Source: Sphingomonas sp. J315 (lineage in GTDB: Bacteria > Pseudomonadota > Alphaproteobacteria > Sphingomonadales > Sphingomonadaceae). From it: a stretch of 64,000 nt of DNA. The stretch lies in NCBI RefSeq assembly GCF_024666595.1, contig NZ_CP088296.1, positions 124,001 through 188,000 on the forward strand, in the 5' to 3' direction. This document shows, piece by piece, positions 19,459 through 28,076 of this stretch. Within the stretch, counting starts at the first letter, position 1. Each line of letters starts with the position of its first letter. The notes under the pieces are model-generated. The model was given only the letters and a program-made list of their open reading frames with translations. It was not told where the DNA came from and made no database searches. A program made the translations under genes and the position numbers.

Positions 19459-21758
19459 ATGAACGGGGGAACGAACAAGATCGGACCGCGTCCGCTCGAC
19501 GCCGAGGACGACGAGCTGCTGCTCGTCGAGGAAACGATTGAGCCCTTGGCCGAGGAGGCCGAGGTCGAACTCGATCTGGACGACGAAGAGCCAAAGCGGC
19601 TGCGCACTCCTTGGTTGGCGGCCACGGTCGCCTTCGGGCTGGTCGTTGCATGGATCGGGGTCGCGGGCTGGCTGCTCCAGCCGGTCCTGGCCGCCCCTCC
19701 CCCCCTGCCGAACTCATCCAGCTGATCGCCGCGCTCTGCGTTCCTCCCGCACTGATCGGCATCCTTTGGCTGCTCGCCCGTCGCAGCAGCGCCGCCGAGG
19801 CACGCCGCTTCGGCGCGACCGCGCGCGCGATGCGTGCCGAGGCCGCGAGCCTCGAGCGCGTCGTCGCAACGCTGTCGCGCAAGATCGAGGCGAACCGCGC
19901 CGAACTCGCGGAACAGACCACGGCGCTGATGGCGATGGGCGACCGCGCCGCCGAACGGCTTCAGGCGATCTCCAACGGCATGGCCGCCGAAGCGCGCGCC
20001 GTGTCCGACAGCGCACAGAAGCTGGTCGATAGCAGCGCGACCGCCGAACGCAGCGTCGGCATCGTCCTCGCCTCGCTGCCCAAGGCGCATGACGAAATGT
20101 CCGACATGGCCGCAACGCTCGACGCGGCGGGGATGAAAGCTAGCGAACATGCCTCCGCGCTCGACGCCCAGCTCGTCGCGCTCGGCGAACGCGGGCGTGA
20201 GGCGGACAACGTCGCCGGTGGCGCGGCCCAGCGCCTCGCCGCGCATATCGCCCGGATGGAGGCGACCAGCGAAAGCGCCGGCACACGGCTGGAAGGCGTC
20301 GCCGCCACCATGTCCGAGACGGTCGACGCGATGCTCGACCGCGCCGCCGCTGCGGTGGACGAGGCACGCAAGGGTATCGCCGCACAGGGCGAAGCGATGC
20401 TCGCGATGCTCGCCGCCAATCAGGCTTCGCTCGACAAGGCCGGGCGCGACAGTATCGACACCGTCGGCACGCGGATCGGCGAGGTCGAGGAGACGATCGG
20501 CCGGATCGCCGAGCGGCTGGGTGAGGAGCAGACGCGGATCGACATCCTGCTCGCCTCGGTCACCGGCGGCATTGCCCAGGCCGACGGCCAGCTGGCGTCG
20601 CTGCACAGCAGCGGCATGGAGCGCACCCAGGCGCTCGCCGCCTCGATCAGCGCGCTCGACATCTCGGCGACGACGATGAACGATACGCTGCGTGAAGGCG
20701 ACGATATCGCCCGCCGCGTGATCGCAACCGCCGAGGAGCTGCTCACCGCGCTCGATTCCTCAGCGCGCGAAATGGACGAGACGATGCCCGAGGCGCTCGC
20801 GCGGCTGGAGGAGCGGATCGGCGCGACCCGTGGCGTCATCGCCGCGTCCAAGCCCGAACTGCTCGCACTCGTCACCGCAGCAGAGAGCACGCACGACGCG
20901 ATCGAGGCGATCGCCGATGTGGTCCGCACCCAGCGCGACATGCTCGCCAAGACCCAGGCGGCCTTGCTCGACTCGCTGGAGGATGGCCAGGCCAGGACGG
21001 CGCAGCTTGAAGATGTCGTCGATCGCGCCATCGCCAATGCCCGCCGCTTCGCCGAAGAGGCCGCGCCGGAACTGGTCGACGCCCTGCTCCGTATCCGGGA
21101 GACCGCCAACGCTGCGACCGATCAGGCGCGCGTCGCGCTGGCGAGCATCGTTCCCGAAGCGACCCGTCAGCTCGAGGACGCCGGCTCCGCCGCGCTCCGC
21201 CGCGCGCTCGACGCCAGCATCCGCACCCAGCTGATCGAACTGGGCGAGGTGACCCAAGGGGCGGTCAACGCCGCCGCCCGCGCCTCCGAACGCCTCGCGC
21301 ACCAGATGCTGTCGATCAACGAAGCCTCCGCCGAGGTCGAAGCCCGCATCGACGAAGCCCGCGCCGAACGCGAAACCGCCGACCGCGACAATTTCGCGCG
21401 CCGCGTGTCGCTGCTGGTCGAGGCGCTCAACTCGGCGTCGATCGACATCTCCAAGGCATTTGCGCACGAAGTGTCGGACAGCGCCTGGGCGGCCTATCTG
21501 AAAGGCGATCGCGGCGTCTTCACCCGCCGCGCCGTGCGGCTGCTCGACACCGGTCAGGCGCGCGAAGTGTCGTCGCTCTACGAAGGCGACCCCGACTTCC
21601 GCGAGCAGGTCAACCGCTACATCCATGATTTCGAGGCGATGCTGCGTCAGGTGCTCGCCCTGCGCGACGGCGCGCCGCTCGGCGTCACCCTGCTCTCGTC
21701 CGACATGGGCAAGCTTTACGTCGCGCTGGCACAGGCGATCGAGCGGCTGCGAGGCTGA
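19459..21758 (+). CDS. Long coiled-coil inner-membrane protein of unknown function, frameshifted
   Basis: After repair the protein has about 766 residues: an acidic N-terminus, two membrane helices (ATVAFGLVVAWIGVAGWLL and LIQLIAALCVPPALIGILWLL), then about 600 residues of Ala/Glu/Arg-rich heptad-like sequence with no Pro-rich breaks, and a conserved-looking C-terminal domain (VSDSAWAAYLKGDRGVFTRRA, then SLYEGDPDFREQVNRYIHDFE). The frame breaks at a run of seven C (19699-19705); adding one base gives PPPPAELIQLIAAL. It has the layout of a membrane-anchored cytoplasmic filament or a chemoreceptor without methylation motifs. No known family is recognised. Confidence 0.7.
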
Positions 21759-21762
21759 GCCG

Positions 21763-22930
21763 CTAGCGCTTCGCCGCCGCCTGAACCTTCATCGCGAACG
21801 CCATCCGCGCTGCCGACAGGTCACGGTCGGTCGCCCTGGGCCAGGTCGCGCTGGTGACCATGACCAGCTTGTTCGCCGGATCGACCAGAATCACCTGCCC
21901 GAAAATCCCCTGCGCCGCGAAGATTCCGCCCGCCGGCACCCACCATTGATAGCCATAGCCGCCACCGGGGAAGCTCACCTGCGCCTTGGTCGCGTCGGCG
22001 AACCAGCCGTCGGGGACGATCCCCTTTCCACCCTCCAGCGCCATCTGCCCGATCCGCCCATAATCGCGCAGCGAGATCGACAGGCAGCATCCCGATACTT
22101 CCGTACCGGTCTGGTCAGTCATCCAGAATGCATCGCGCTCCATCCCGAACGGCTTCCAGATCTTCTCTTCGAGAAAAGCCGACAGCGACTTGCCCGTCGC
22201 GCGACGGACGAGCACGCCGATCAGGTTGGTCTCGCCGGTCTTGTAGACGAACTTGACGCCCGGATCGCTCTCGCGCGGCAGCTTGCGCATGTAGAAAACG
22301 GTCGGGTCCGTGCCCGCCGGCACAGCCTCCGCAAACATGCGCGCAACGTCGCTCTTCGGATCGGTATAATCCTCGTTCCACTTCACCCCCGACGTCATCG
22401 TCAGCAGCTGGCGGATCGTCACCCCGTCATAGCCCGCGCCCGCCAGATCGGGGATGTAGCGCGTCACCGGATCGTCGATCGACTTGATATAGCCGTCCTT
22501 GATCGCGGCACCGACCAGGGTTGAGGTAACCGACTTGGCGACCGAGAAACTGGTCCAGCGCCCCCTCCGCGCCATAGCCATGGGCATAGCGCTCGAGCCT
22601 GACCTTACCGTCCTGCAGGACCAGCAGCCCCGCGACATTCTGTGCGGCCATGAACCCGGATATATCGGCTTCGGCGATCGGCAGCGGTGCGCCCTTGGGC
22701 AGCGCACGGACCTTGCGCCCGGCCTTGGCGGTGGTGCCGGGGAAGATCTTCTCCATCGCCGGGAAGTTGCGGAACCGCTCCTCCTGCGACCAGAACAGCA
22801 CTGCCGCGCCCACCTGACGCAGCTTCGCGGCCTCCTGCGGCGCAACCTGAGCGGCGGGCGGCGGCGTCCGCGCCCCCGTGGCACAGCTCGCCAATGCCAG
22901 CGCGCCCAGCGCCACCCCGATTGCCCGCAT
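21763..22930 (-). CDS. Beta-lactamase-fold serine hydrolase lipoprotein, frameshifted
   Basis: A class C beta-lactamase/esterase-type hydrolase of about 388 residues. The N-terminus RAIGVALGALALASC is a lipoprotein signal (Cys16). The catalytic SxxK motif is SVAK in RWTSFSVAKSVTSTL; a Tyr motif lies in FVYKTGETN. The frame breaks at a run of five C (22561-22565); removing one base joins HGYGAEGRWTSFSVAK. It lies 11 bases after cfa on the same strand, as the last gene of the run. The substrate is unknown; a beta-lactamase role is not implied. Confidence 0.85.
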
Positions 22931-22941
22931 CACCGCTCTCC

Positions 22942-24213
22942 CTATTCCTTTATCAGCGTGACCTGCGCGACATGGATGCCCCCGCCGCGAAACCCGCCTT
23001 CGCAATACATCAGATAATAGCGCCACAAGTCGATGAATTGAGCATCGAATTCACGCGGAAGCCGCCGCTGCGCCACCGCGGCATCGAATGCCGCGCGCCA
23101 CAGGCGCAGCGTCTCGGCATAATCGGCCCCGAAATCATGCTGATCGGCCCAGCGCAGCCCCCGCGCCTCGGCGATTGCCCTAAACCGGCTTTCGGACAGC
23201 AGCAGCCCGCCCGGGAAGACATAGGTCTGGATGAAATCGACATTGCGCGCATAGGCATCGAAGATCGCGTCATCGATCGCGATATACTGGATCGCCGCGC
23301 GTCCGCCGGGCTTCAGCACCCGCGCGATCGTCTCGAGATAGGCGGGCCAGTAATCCTGCCCGACTGCCTCGACCATCTCGATGCTCGCGACCGCGTCATA
23401 CACGCCTTCGACATCGCGATAATCGGTCAGCCCCACGCTGACGCCATCCAGCCCCGCCCGTGCCATCCGCACCTCGACATAGGCCTTTTGCTCCGCCGAC
23501 AGGGTGATGCCATGCACGCGACGCCCCTCGCGCGCGGCAAGCTCGGCGAACGAACCCCAGCCGCACCCGATCTCGAGGATGCGGTCGCCCGGGGCCGTTC
23601 CTGTCCGCTCCAGCACCGCCGCCAGCTTTGCCCCCTGTCCCGCGAGCAGCGACGTTTCACCGGGCGCGAACAGCGCGCTCGAGTAGGTCATGCTGGCGTC
23701 GAGCCAGGGCGCGTAGAAGTCGTTTCCAAGGTCGTAGTGATAGGAGATATTGCGCCGCGATCCGGTACGTGAGTTGCGCTGGAACCAGTGCCACACGCGC
23801 TTCGCCATGCGGACGAATCCGCTCGCCCGCCCCGCCTCGCCCAGTGTCGCGCGGTTGCGCATGAACAGGTCGAACAGCGGCACCGGATCGGGGCTGGTCC
23901 ACTCGCCCGCCGCCCACGCCTCATACCATCCCGCCGATCCGCCGGTCGCGAGCCGCCACAGCGCGCGCCAGTGGCGTATCACCACCACTGCATCCGGGCC
24001 CGGTGACCGCCCGCCCAGCCGACGCCGCACACCGCCCGGCAAGGTCGCCTGGATCGCACCCTGCGCAAGCCCCGCATCGATCCGGTCGAGCAGGCGATGC
24101 AGCCACGGCTCAGCGGCGCGCGCAATCAACGCGCCTGCCGCGCCACGCAGGTTCGATCCGTCACGACGGCCGCGATTACGAGTGCTGGTCTGGTTCACGC
24201 GCGCAACAACCAT
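22942..24213 (-). CDS. cfa: Cyclopropane-fatty-acyl-phospholipid synthase family methyltransferase
   Basis: An enzyme of about 423 residues that would transfer a methylene from S-adenosylmethionine to unsaturated phospholipid acyl chains at the membrane. Seen: ISYHYDLGNDFYAPWLDASMTYSSALF, the SAM motif ILEIGCGWGSFAELAA, GITLSAEQKAYV and SIEMVEAVGQDYW, then FPGGLLLSES; all are family hallmarks. I choose ATG 24213; the frame is open to a TTG at 24240. It starts about 37 bases after phr. cfa and phr neighbours occur in alphaproteobacterial photo-oxidative stress regulons. Confidence 0.9.
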   Translation of the reverse strand: MVVARVNQTSTRNRGRRDGSNLRGAAGALIARAAEPWLHRLLDRIDAGLAQGAIQATLPGGVRRRLGGRSPGPDAVVVIRHWRALWRLATGGSAGWYEAWAAGEWTSPDPVPLFDLFMRNRATLGEAGRASGFVRMAKRVWHWFQRNSRTGSRRNISYHYDLGNDFYAPWLDASMTYSSALFAPGETSLLAGQGAKLAAVLERTGTAPGDRILEIGCGWGSFAELAAREGRRVHGITLSAEQKAYVEVRMARAGLDGVSVGLTDYRDVEGVYDAVASIEMVEAVGQDYWPAYLETIARVLKPGGRAAIQYIAIDDAIFDAYARNVDFIQTYVFPGGLLLSESRFRAIAEARGLRWADQHDFGADYAETLRLWRAAFDAAVAQRRLPREFDAQFIDLWRYYLMYCEGGFRGGGIHVAQVTLIKE

Positions 24214-24249
24214 GGCGAACGCGAGTCGGGCAAGGTGCAAAAATCCGGC

Positions 24250-25617
24250 TCAAATCCCCCGCACCGCCGCCAGCGCGCGTTCGCGCGCTTCGCGGTGGCC
24301 GATGATCTTGCGCGGATAGTCTGAGGGTGGCCGTCCATGCTCCTCGGGATCGTGGATCACAGCGTCATTCAGCCGCGCCAGCTCCGGCACCCATTCACGG
24401 ATATAGGCGCTCGCGTCGAACTTCTCCGACTGCGACAGCGGCGCCATGATCCGCACGAACATGTTCGAATCGATGCCGGTCCCCGACACCCATTGCCAGT
24501 TGACCGCGTTGCTCGCGTAATCGGCATCGACCAGCGTATCCCAGAACCAGCGCTCGCCCTCGCGCCAGTCGATCAGCAGATGCTTGATCAGGAAACTCGC
24601 CGCGATCATCCGCACGCGATTGTGCATCCACCCGGTCGCCCAGAGCTGGCGCATCCCGGCATCGACGATCGGATAGCCCGTCCGCCCCTTCGTCCAGGCA
24701 TCGAACTCGGCACGCACCGCAGCCGACCGGACATCGCGCCACGGGATTGCGTCGAACTTCTCCCGCGCATTACGCGAACCATAATCGGGGAATTGCAGAA
24801 TCACATTCTGCGCATAATCGCGCCACCCGATCTCGCTCAGGAACACATCGACCGATCCGCCCGCATCGGCGACGCGGTGCCAGACATAGGCAGGCGACAC
24901 CTCCCCGAAATGCAGATGCGGGCTGAGCCGCGAACTCCCCTCGATCGACGGCAGGTTGCGCGTGCGGTCGTAATCCCGCGCCTTGTCGACAAAGGCATTG
25001 ACCCGCTTGCGCGCACCCGCCTCGCCCGGCTCCCAATCGGCAAAGCCCGTCGCCCAGTCGGGCTTGGTCGGCAACAATCCCCAATCCTTCAGCCGGTCGG
25101 ACTTGGGCCAGTGCGACGGCGCCGGGATGTCGCGCGGTCGATTGGCTGGCGCAGGCGGGGGCATGCGAAGCTGTAACGCGCGCCAGAACGGCGTGTAGAT
25201 CTTGTACGGCTCGCCCGCCCCGGTCGTCACCGACCCGGGCGGCGCGAGATAATTGCCGTCATGGCATACCAGCTCGAGCCGCTTCGCCACCGCCCGCTCG
25301 GCATTGCGCCACCAGGGTTCGTAGTGGCGCAGGCAATGGACCCGCCTGGTCCCCATCGCCTCTGCAATTTCCGCCAGCACCTCGTCGCACTGGCCCCGAC
25401 GCAGGATCAGCCGCGATCCCTTCTCACGCAGCGCCGCGTCGAGGCTGGCAAGGCTGTGGTGCAGCCACCAGCGCGATGCCCCGCCCATCGCGCGATGCTT
25501 CGGCGTCTCGTCGTCGAGGATATAGACCGGTACGATCGGCCCCTCTCCCGCCGCGGCGATCAGAGCCGCCTGATCCGACAGGCGCAGGTCGCGGCGAAAC
25601 CACAGGATGCTGGTCAC
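24250..25617 (-). CDS. phr: Deoxyribodipyrimidine photolyase
   Basis: A 455-residue class I CPD photolyase: light-driven repair of cyclobutane pyrimidine dimers using FAD. The N-terminus SILWFRRDLRLSDQ, the FAD-domain segments GGSVDVFLSEIGWRDYAQNV, TGYPIVDAGMRQLWATGWMHNRVRM, DYASNAVNWQWVSGTGID and the final PDFEG-type region are visible. The start is GTG, overlapping the stop of the upstream hydrolase gene by 4 bases (GTGA). Confidence 0.95.
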   Translation of the reverse strand: MTSILWFRRDLRLSDQAALIAAAGEGPIVPVYILDDETPKHRAMGGASRWWLHHSLASLDAALREKGSRLILRRGQCDEVLAEIAEAMGTRRVHCLRHYEPWWRNAERAVAKRLELVCHDGNYLAPPGSVTTGAGEPYKIYTPFWRALQLRMPPPAPANRPRDIPAPSHWPKSDRLKDWGLLPTKPDWATGFADWEPGEAGARKRVNAFVDKARDYDRTRNLPSIEGSSRLSPHLHFGEVSPAYVWHRVADAGGSVDVFLSEIGWRDYAQNVILQFPDYGSRNAREKFDAIPWRDVRSAAVRAEFDAWTKGRTGYPIVDAGMRQLWATGWMHNRVRMIAASFLIKHLLIDWREGERWFWDTLVDADYASNAVNWQWVSGTGIDSNMFVRIMAPLSQSEKFDASAYIREWVPELARLNDAVIHDPEEHGRPPSDYPRKIIGHREARERALAAVRGI

Positions 25618-26579
25618 TCGACGGCACCGTCCGGCGGGATCCGCACACTGAACTGGCCGCGCGCCACGTCATGGCCGAATCTCTGGTCCCAGACCATGAT
25701 GCTGCCATCAGGCTGACGCTCGGCAAAGGGCATGCGCGACCAGAACAGGAATGCCCGGACGTCAGGATCGCGCTCCGCCGCCACAGCGATGCGCGGATCG
25801 TCCATCCCGATCGGCGCGGGGGCTTCGACCTCCAGCGCAAAGATCGATGGCAACATGCCCTCGGCCAGATTGATCACGCGCCGACCACGCTGCCCCTCGC
25901 CGCGCCACATCGTCTCACGTTGCCAGAATGCGATCGGCACCGGGTTGGCGACGACCAGTTCTGGCGCGATGCCATGTTCCGTCCACACCCGTTCTGCCGT
26001 CCGCGCCTCGGCCAGTCCCGTGAGCACGCCATTGCCGAGGATATAGGCGCTGACGGCCACCACCACGATCCCGCCGCGCCGTCGCCAATCACCCCCGCGC
26101 CGCTCCGCCCTCCGTGACCAGAAAATGCCACCGATCAGCATCGCCCACATCCAGACATCGATGATAAAGATGCTGTCGCCATAGAACCAGTGCGACGAAA
26201 AGGGTTCGAGCAGCCGGATGCCATAGCTGTTGAGCCAATCGAACGCCGGGTGACTGAGCGTGCCGATCACCGCGAGCAGCAAGAGCTGCCACGGCCGCAC
26301 CGGCGCGCGCGCCTCGGGCCGCTTGCCCCGTCGCGCCTGCCACCGGTCGAACGCGATCATCAGGCCGGTCAACAGCACCGGCAGAACGAGCATCGCGATC
26401 GGCCCATGCGTCAGCCCGCGCCGCATCTCGAGCGACTGAATGCCATAGACGCTGCACGCCGCGTCGATATCGGGGATGTTGGCCGCGATGATCAGCGTCG
26501 GCATACCCAGGCCCGACAGCTTTTTCAGCCCCGTCTGGCCCAGCGCAGCCCCGATCAGGCTGTGCGTCAGATTATCCAT
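25614..26579 (-). CDS. Membrane-bound metal-dependent hydrolase (YdjM/DUF457-like)
   Basis: A 321-residue membrane protein starting MDNLTHSLIGAALGQTGLKK, the diagnostic motif of YdjM-type inner-membrane hydrolases. Conserved His/Asp residues occur in NIPDIDA, RRGLTHGPIAM and GTLSHPAFDWLNSYG, with about five membrane helices. E. coli YdjM is LexA-regulated, which would fit the adjacent photolyase gene, but no LexA box is seen here. It follows korB by 18 bases and overlaps phr. Confidence 0.85.
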   Translation of the reverse strand: MDNLTHSLIGAALGQTGLKKLSGLGMPTLIIAANIPDIDAACSVYGIQSLEMRRGLTHGPIAMLVLPVLLTGLMIAFDRWQARRGKRPEARAPVRPWQLLLLAVIGTLSHPAFDWLNSYGIRLLEPFSSHWFYGDSIFIIDVWMWAMLIGGIFWSRRAERRGGDWRRRGGIVVVAVSAYILGNGVLTGLAEARTAERVWTEHGIAPELVVANPVPIAFWQRETMWRGEGQRGRRVINLAEGMLPSIFALEVEAPAPIGMDDPRIAVAAERDPDVRAFLFWSRMPFAERQPDGSIMVWDQRFGHDVARGQFSVRIPPDGAVE

Positions 26580-26597
26580 GGAAGAGCCGCCCTACGG

Positions 26598-27623
26598 TTA
26601 AGCCTCGCGCGGCTCCTTTTCGACCTGCCAGGTCTGGCCCTTGCTGACCAGCTTTTGCAAGTCAGCGACCTTGCCCTCGCTGACCGCCGCATTCTGCGCG
26701 ACGACCGCGCTCTCGAAGGTCGGGGCGGGATCGTCGTACAGCACGCCCAGCGCCATCGGGAAGGGTCCGAACTCCATCTCGACCAGCATGTGCGCAATCG
26801 CGCGGTTGGCGACGTTGTGGACGATCACGCCCGAGGTGTCGCCATCCACCACGTCCACGACCTTCAGCGCCAGCCGCTCGACATCCAGCGCGATCCCCTT
26901 GGTCCCGCCCGCGAAGACCATCGGCTTGCCATCCTCCAGCCACAGCTGGTGCCCGGCATTCGCCTTTTCGGTGAAGGGCGCGAAGACATCGGCGTTGTAG
27001 ACGATGCAGTTCTGGAAAATCTCGACGAATGCCGCGCCCTTGTGCGCGTGCGCCGCCTTGAGCACGCTCGGCAAATTCTTGTGGACGTCGATCCCGCGCG
27101 CGATGAACCGCGCGCCGCTGCCCAGCGCGAACGCACACGGCTTGGCCGGATGATCGACCGACCCGAACGGGGTCGAGGGCGACCGCGTCCCCTCCCGGCT
27201 CGTCGGCGAGTACTGGCCCTTGGTCAGGCCGTAAATCTCGTTGTTGAACAACAGGATCTGGCAATCGAGGTTACGGCGCAGCAAGTGCATCGTGTGGTTG
27301 CCGCCGATGCTCAGGCCGTCGCCATCCCCGGTAATAATCCAGACGTCGAGGTCAGGATTGGCCAGCTTCACCCCCGTCGCCACCGCCGGCGCGCGGCCAT
27401 GGATGGTGTGGAAGCCATAGGTTTCCATATAATAGGGGAAGCGCGACGAGCAGCCGATGCCGCTGACGAACACGGTGTTTTCGGGTGTCGCCCCGATCTC
27501 CGGCATCGTCCGCTGGACCGCCTTCAGGATCGCATAGTCGCCACAGCCAGGGCACCAGCGGACCTCCTGATCGGTCTCCCAATCCTTGGGCGTCGACGGG
27601 CGGATGGTGGTGATCTCGTTCAT
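26598..27623 (-). CDS. korB: 2-oxoacid:ferredoxin oxidoreductase, beta subunit
   Basis: A 341-residue thiamine-diphosphate subunit. EVRWCPGCGDYAI gives a CxxC-type cluster ligand region; GDGDGLSIGGNHTMHLLRRN is the TPP/Mg motif; NNEIYGLTKGQ and SGIGCSSRFPYYM are typical of KorB. With KorA it would oxidatively decarboxylate 2-oxoglutarate (or a related 2-oxoacid) to the acyl-CoA, reducing ferredoxin. The ATG overlaps the stop of the small membrane gene upstream by 4 bases. The exact 2-oxoacid is inferred. Confidence 0.92.
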   Translation of the reverse strand: MNEITTIRPSTPKDWETDQEVRWCPGCGDYAILKAVQRTMPEIGATPENTVFVSGIGCSSRFPYYMETYGFHTIHGRAPAVATGVKLANPDLDVWIITGDGDGLSIGGNHTMHLLRRNLDCQILLFNNEIYGLTKGQYSPTSREGTRSPSTPFGSVDHPAKPCAFALGSGARFIARGIDVHKNLPSVLKAAHAHKGAAFVEIFQNCIVYNADVFAPFTEKANAGHQLWLEDGKPMVFAGGTKGIALDVERLALKVVDVVDGDTSGVIVHNVANRAIAHMLVEMEFGPFPMALGVLYDDPAPTFESAVVAQNAAVSEGKVADLQKLVSKGQTWQVEKEPREA

Positions 27624-28048
27624 GCTTTTGCCTTCACGCGGATCGGAAGCGCCAGCGCAATGCCCAGCGCGACGCCTCCCAAATAGGTCACTAGAATATG
27701 CGAATTTGCGCCGCCGCTCAAAGTGCGCCAGCCGCTGATAGGCGACCAACGCGCAGCGATCAGATCGGGCGCGAGTTGCGCCATGGCCACCAGCGCGCAA
27801 CCTGCCACAGCGACCAGTGCCTTGATGACGAGCATGAAAGGCGCTTTGTGGCGTGACGAAAGCGTCCACTTCGCCTGAAAATTCGGAATGTTCGCGCGGA
27901 CCGCAACGGCACCGATAGCGAACCCCAAAAGAGTGGAGACGTCGTCCCGTTCCAGCACCAGATAGCTGAACACGCCACCGACGATAACTGCCACAAATGG
28001 CCACAGAAGAGGCGTTCCCTCTGCTGAATTATCAGGCCCCGACATCAT
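27620..28048 (-). CDS. Hypothetical membrane protein inserted between korA and korB
   Basis: A 142-residue protein with about four hydrophobic stretches (LLWPFVAVIVGGVFSYLVL, LLGFAIGAVAV, LVIKALVAVAGCALVAMA, ILVTYLGGVALGIALAL). It lies between the two subunit genes of one enzyme, which normally adjoin. It starts 28 bases after korA and ends in an ATGA overlap with korB, so it is translationally coupled. Its composition looks somewhat less GC-rich than its neighbours. I do not recognise the family; a holin-like or accessory membrane role cannot be told apart. Confidence 0.65.
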   Translation of the reverse strand: MMSGPDNSAEGTPLLWPFVAVIVGGVFSYLVLERDDVSTLLGFAIGAVAVRANIPNFQAKWTLSSRHKAPFMLVIKALVAVAGCALVAMAQLAPDLIAARWSPISGWRTLSGGANSHILVTYLGGVALGIALALPIRVKAKA

Positions 28049-28076
28049 CGAGCCTCGGAGCGAACAGCTCTAACGC

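Noticed and set aside
21763..22930. Beta-lactamase resistance gene controlled by the BlaI-type regulator
   Set aside because: The SVAK hydrolase is 15 kb away, in an operon with cfa, and has the features of an esterase-like class C relative; no operator dyad precedes it.
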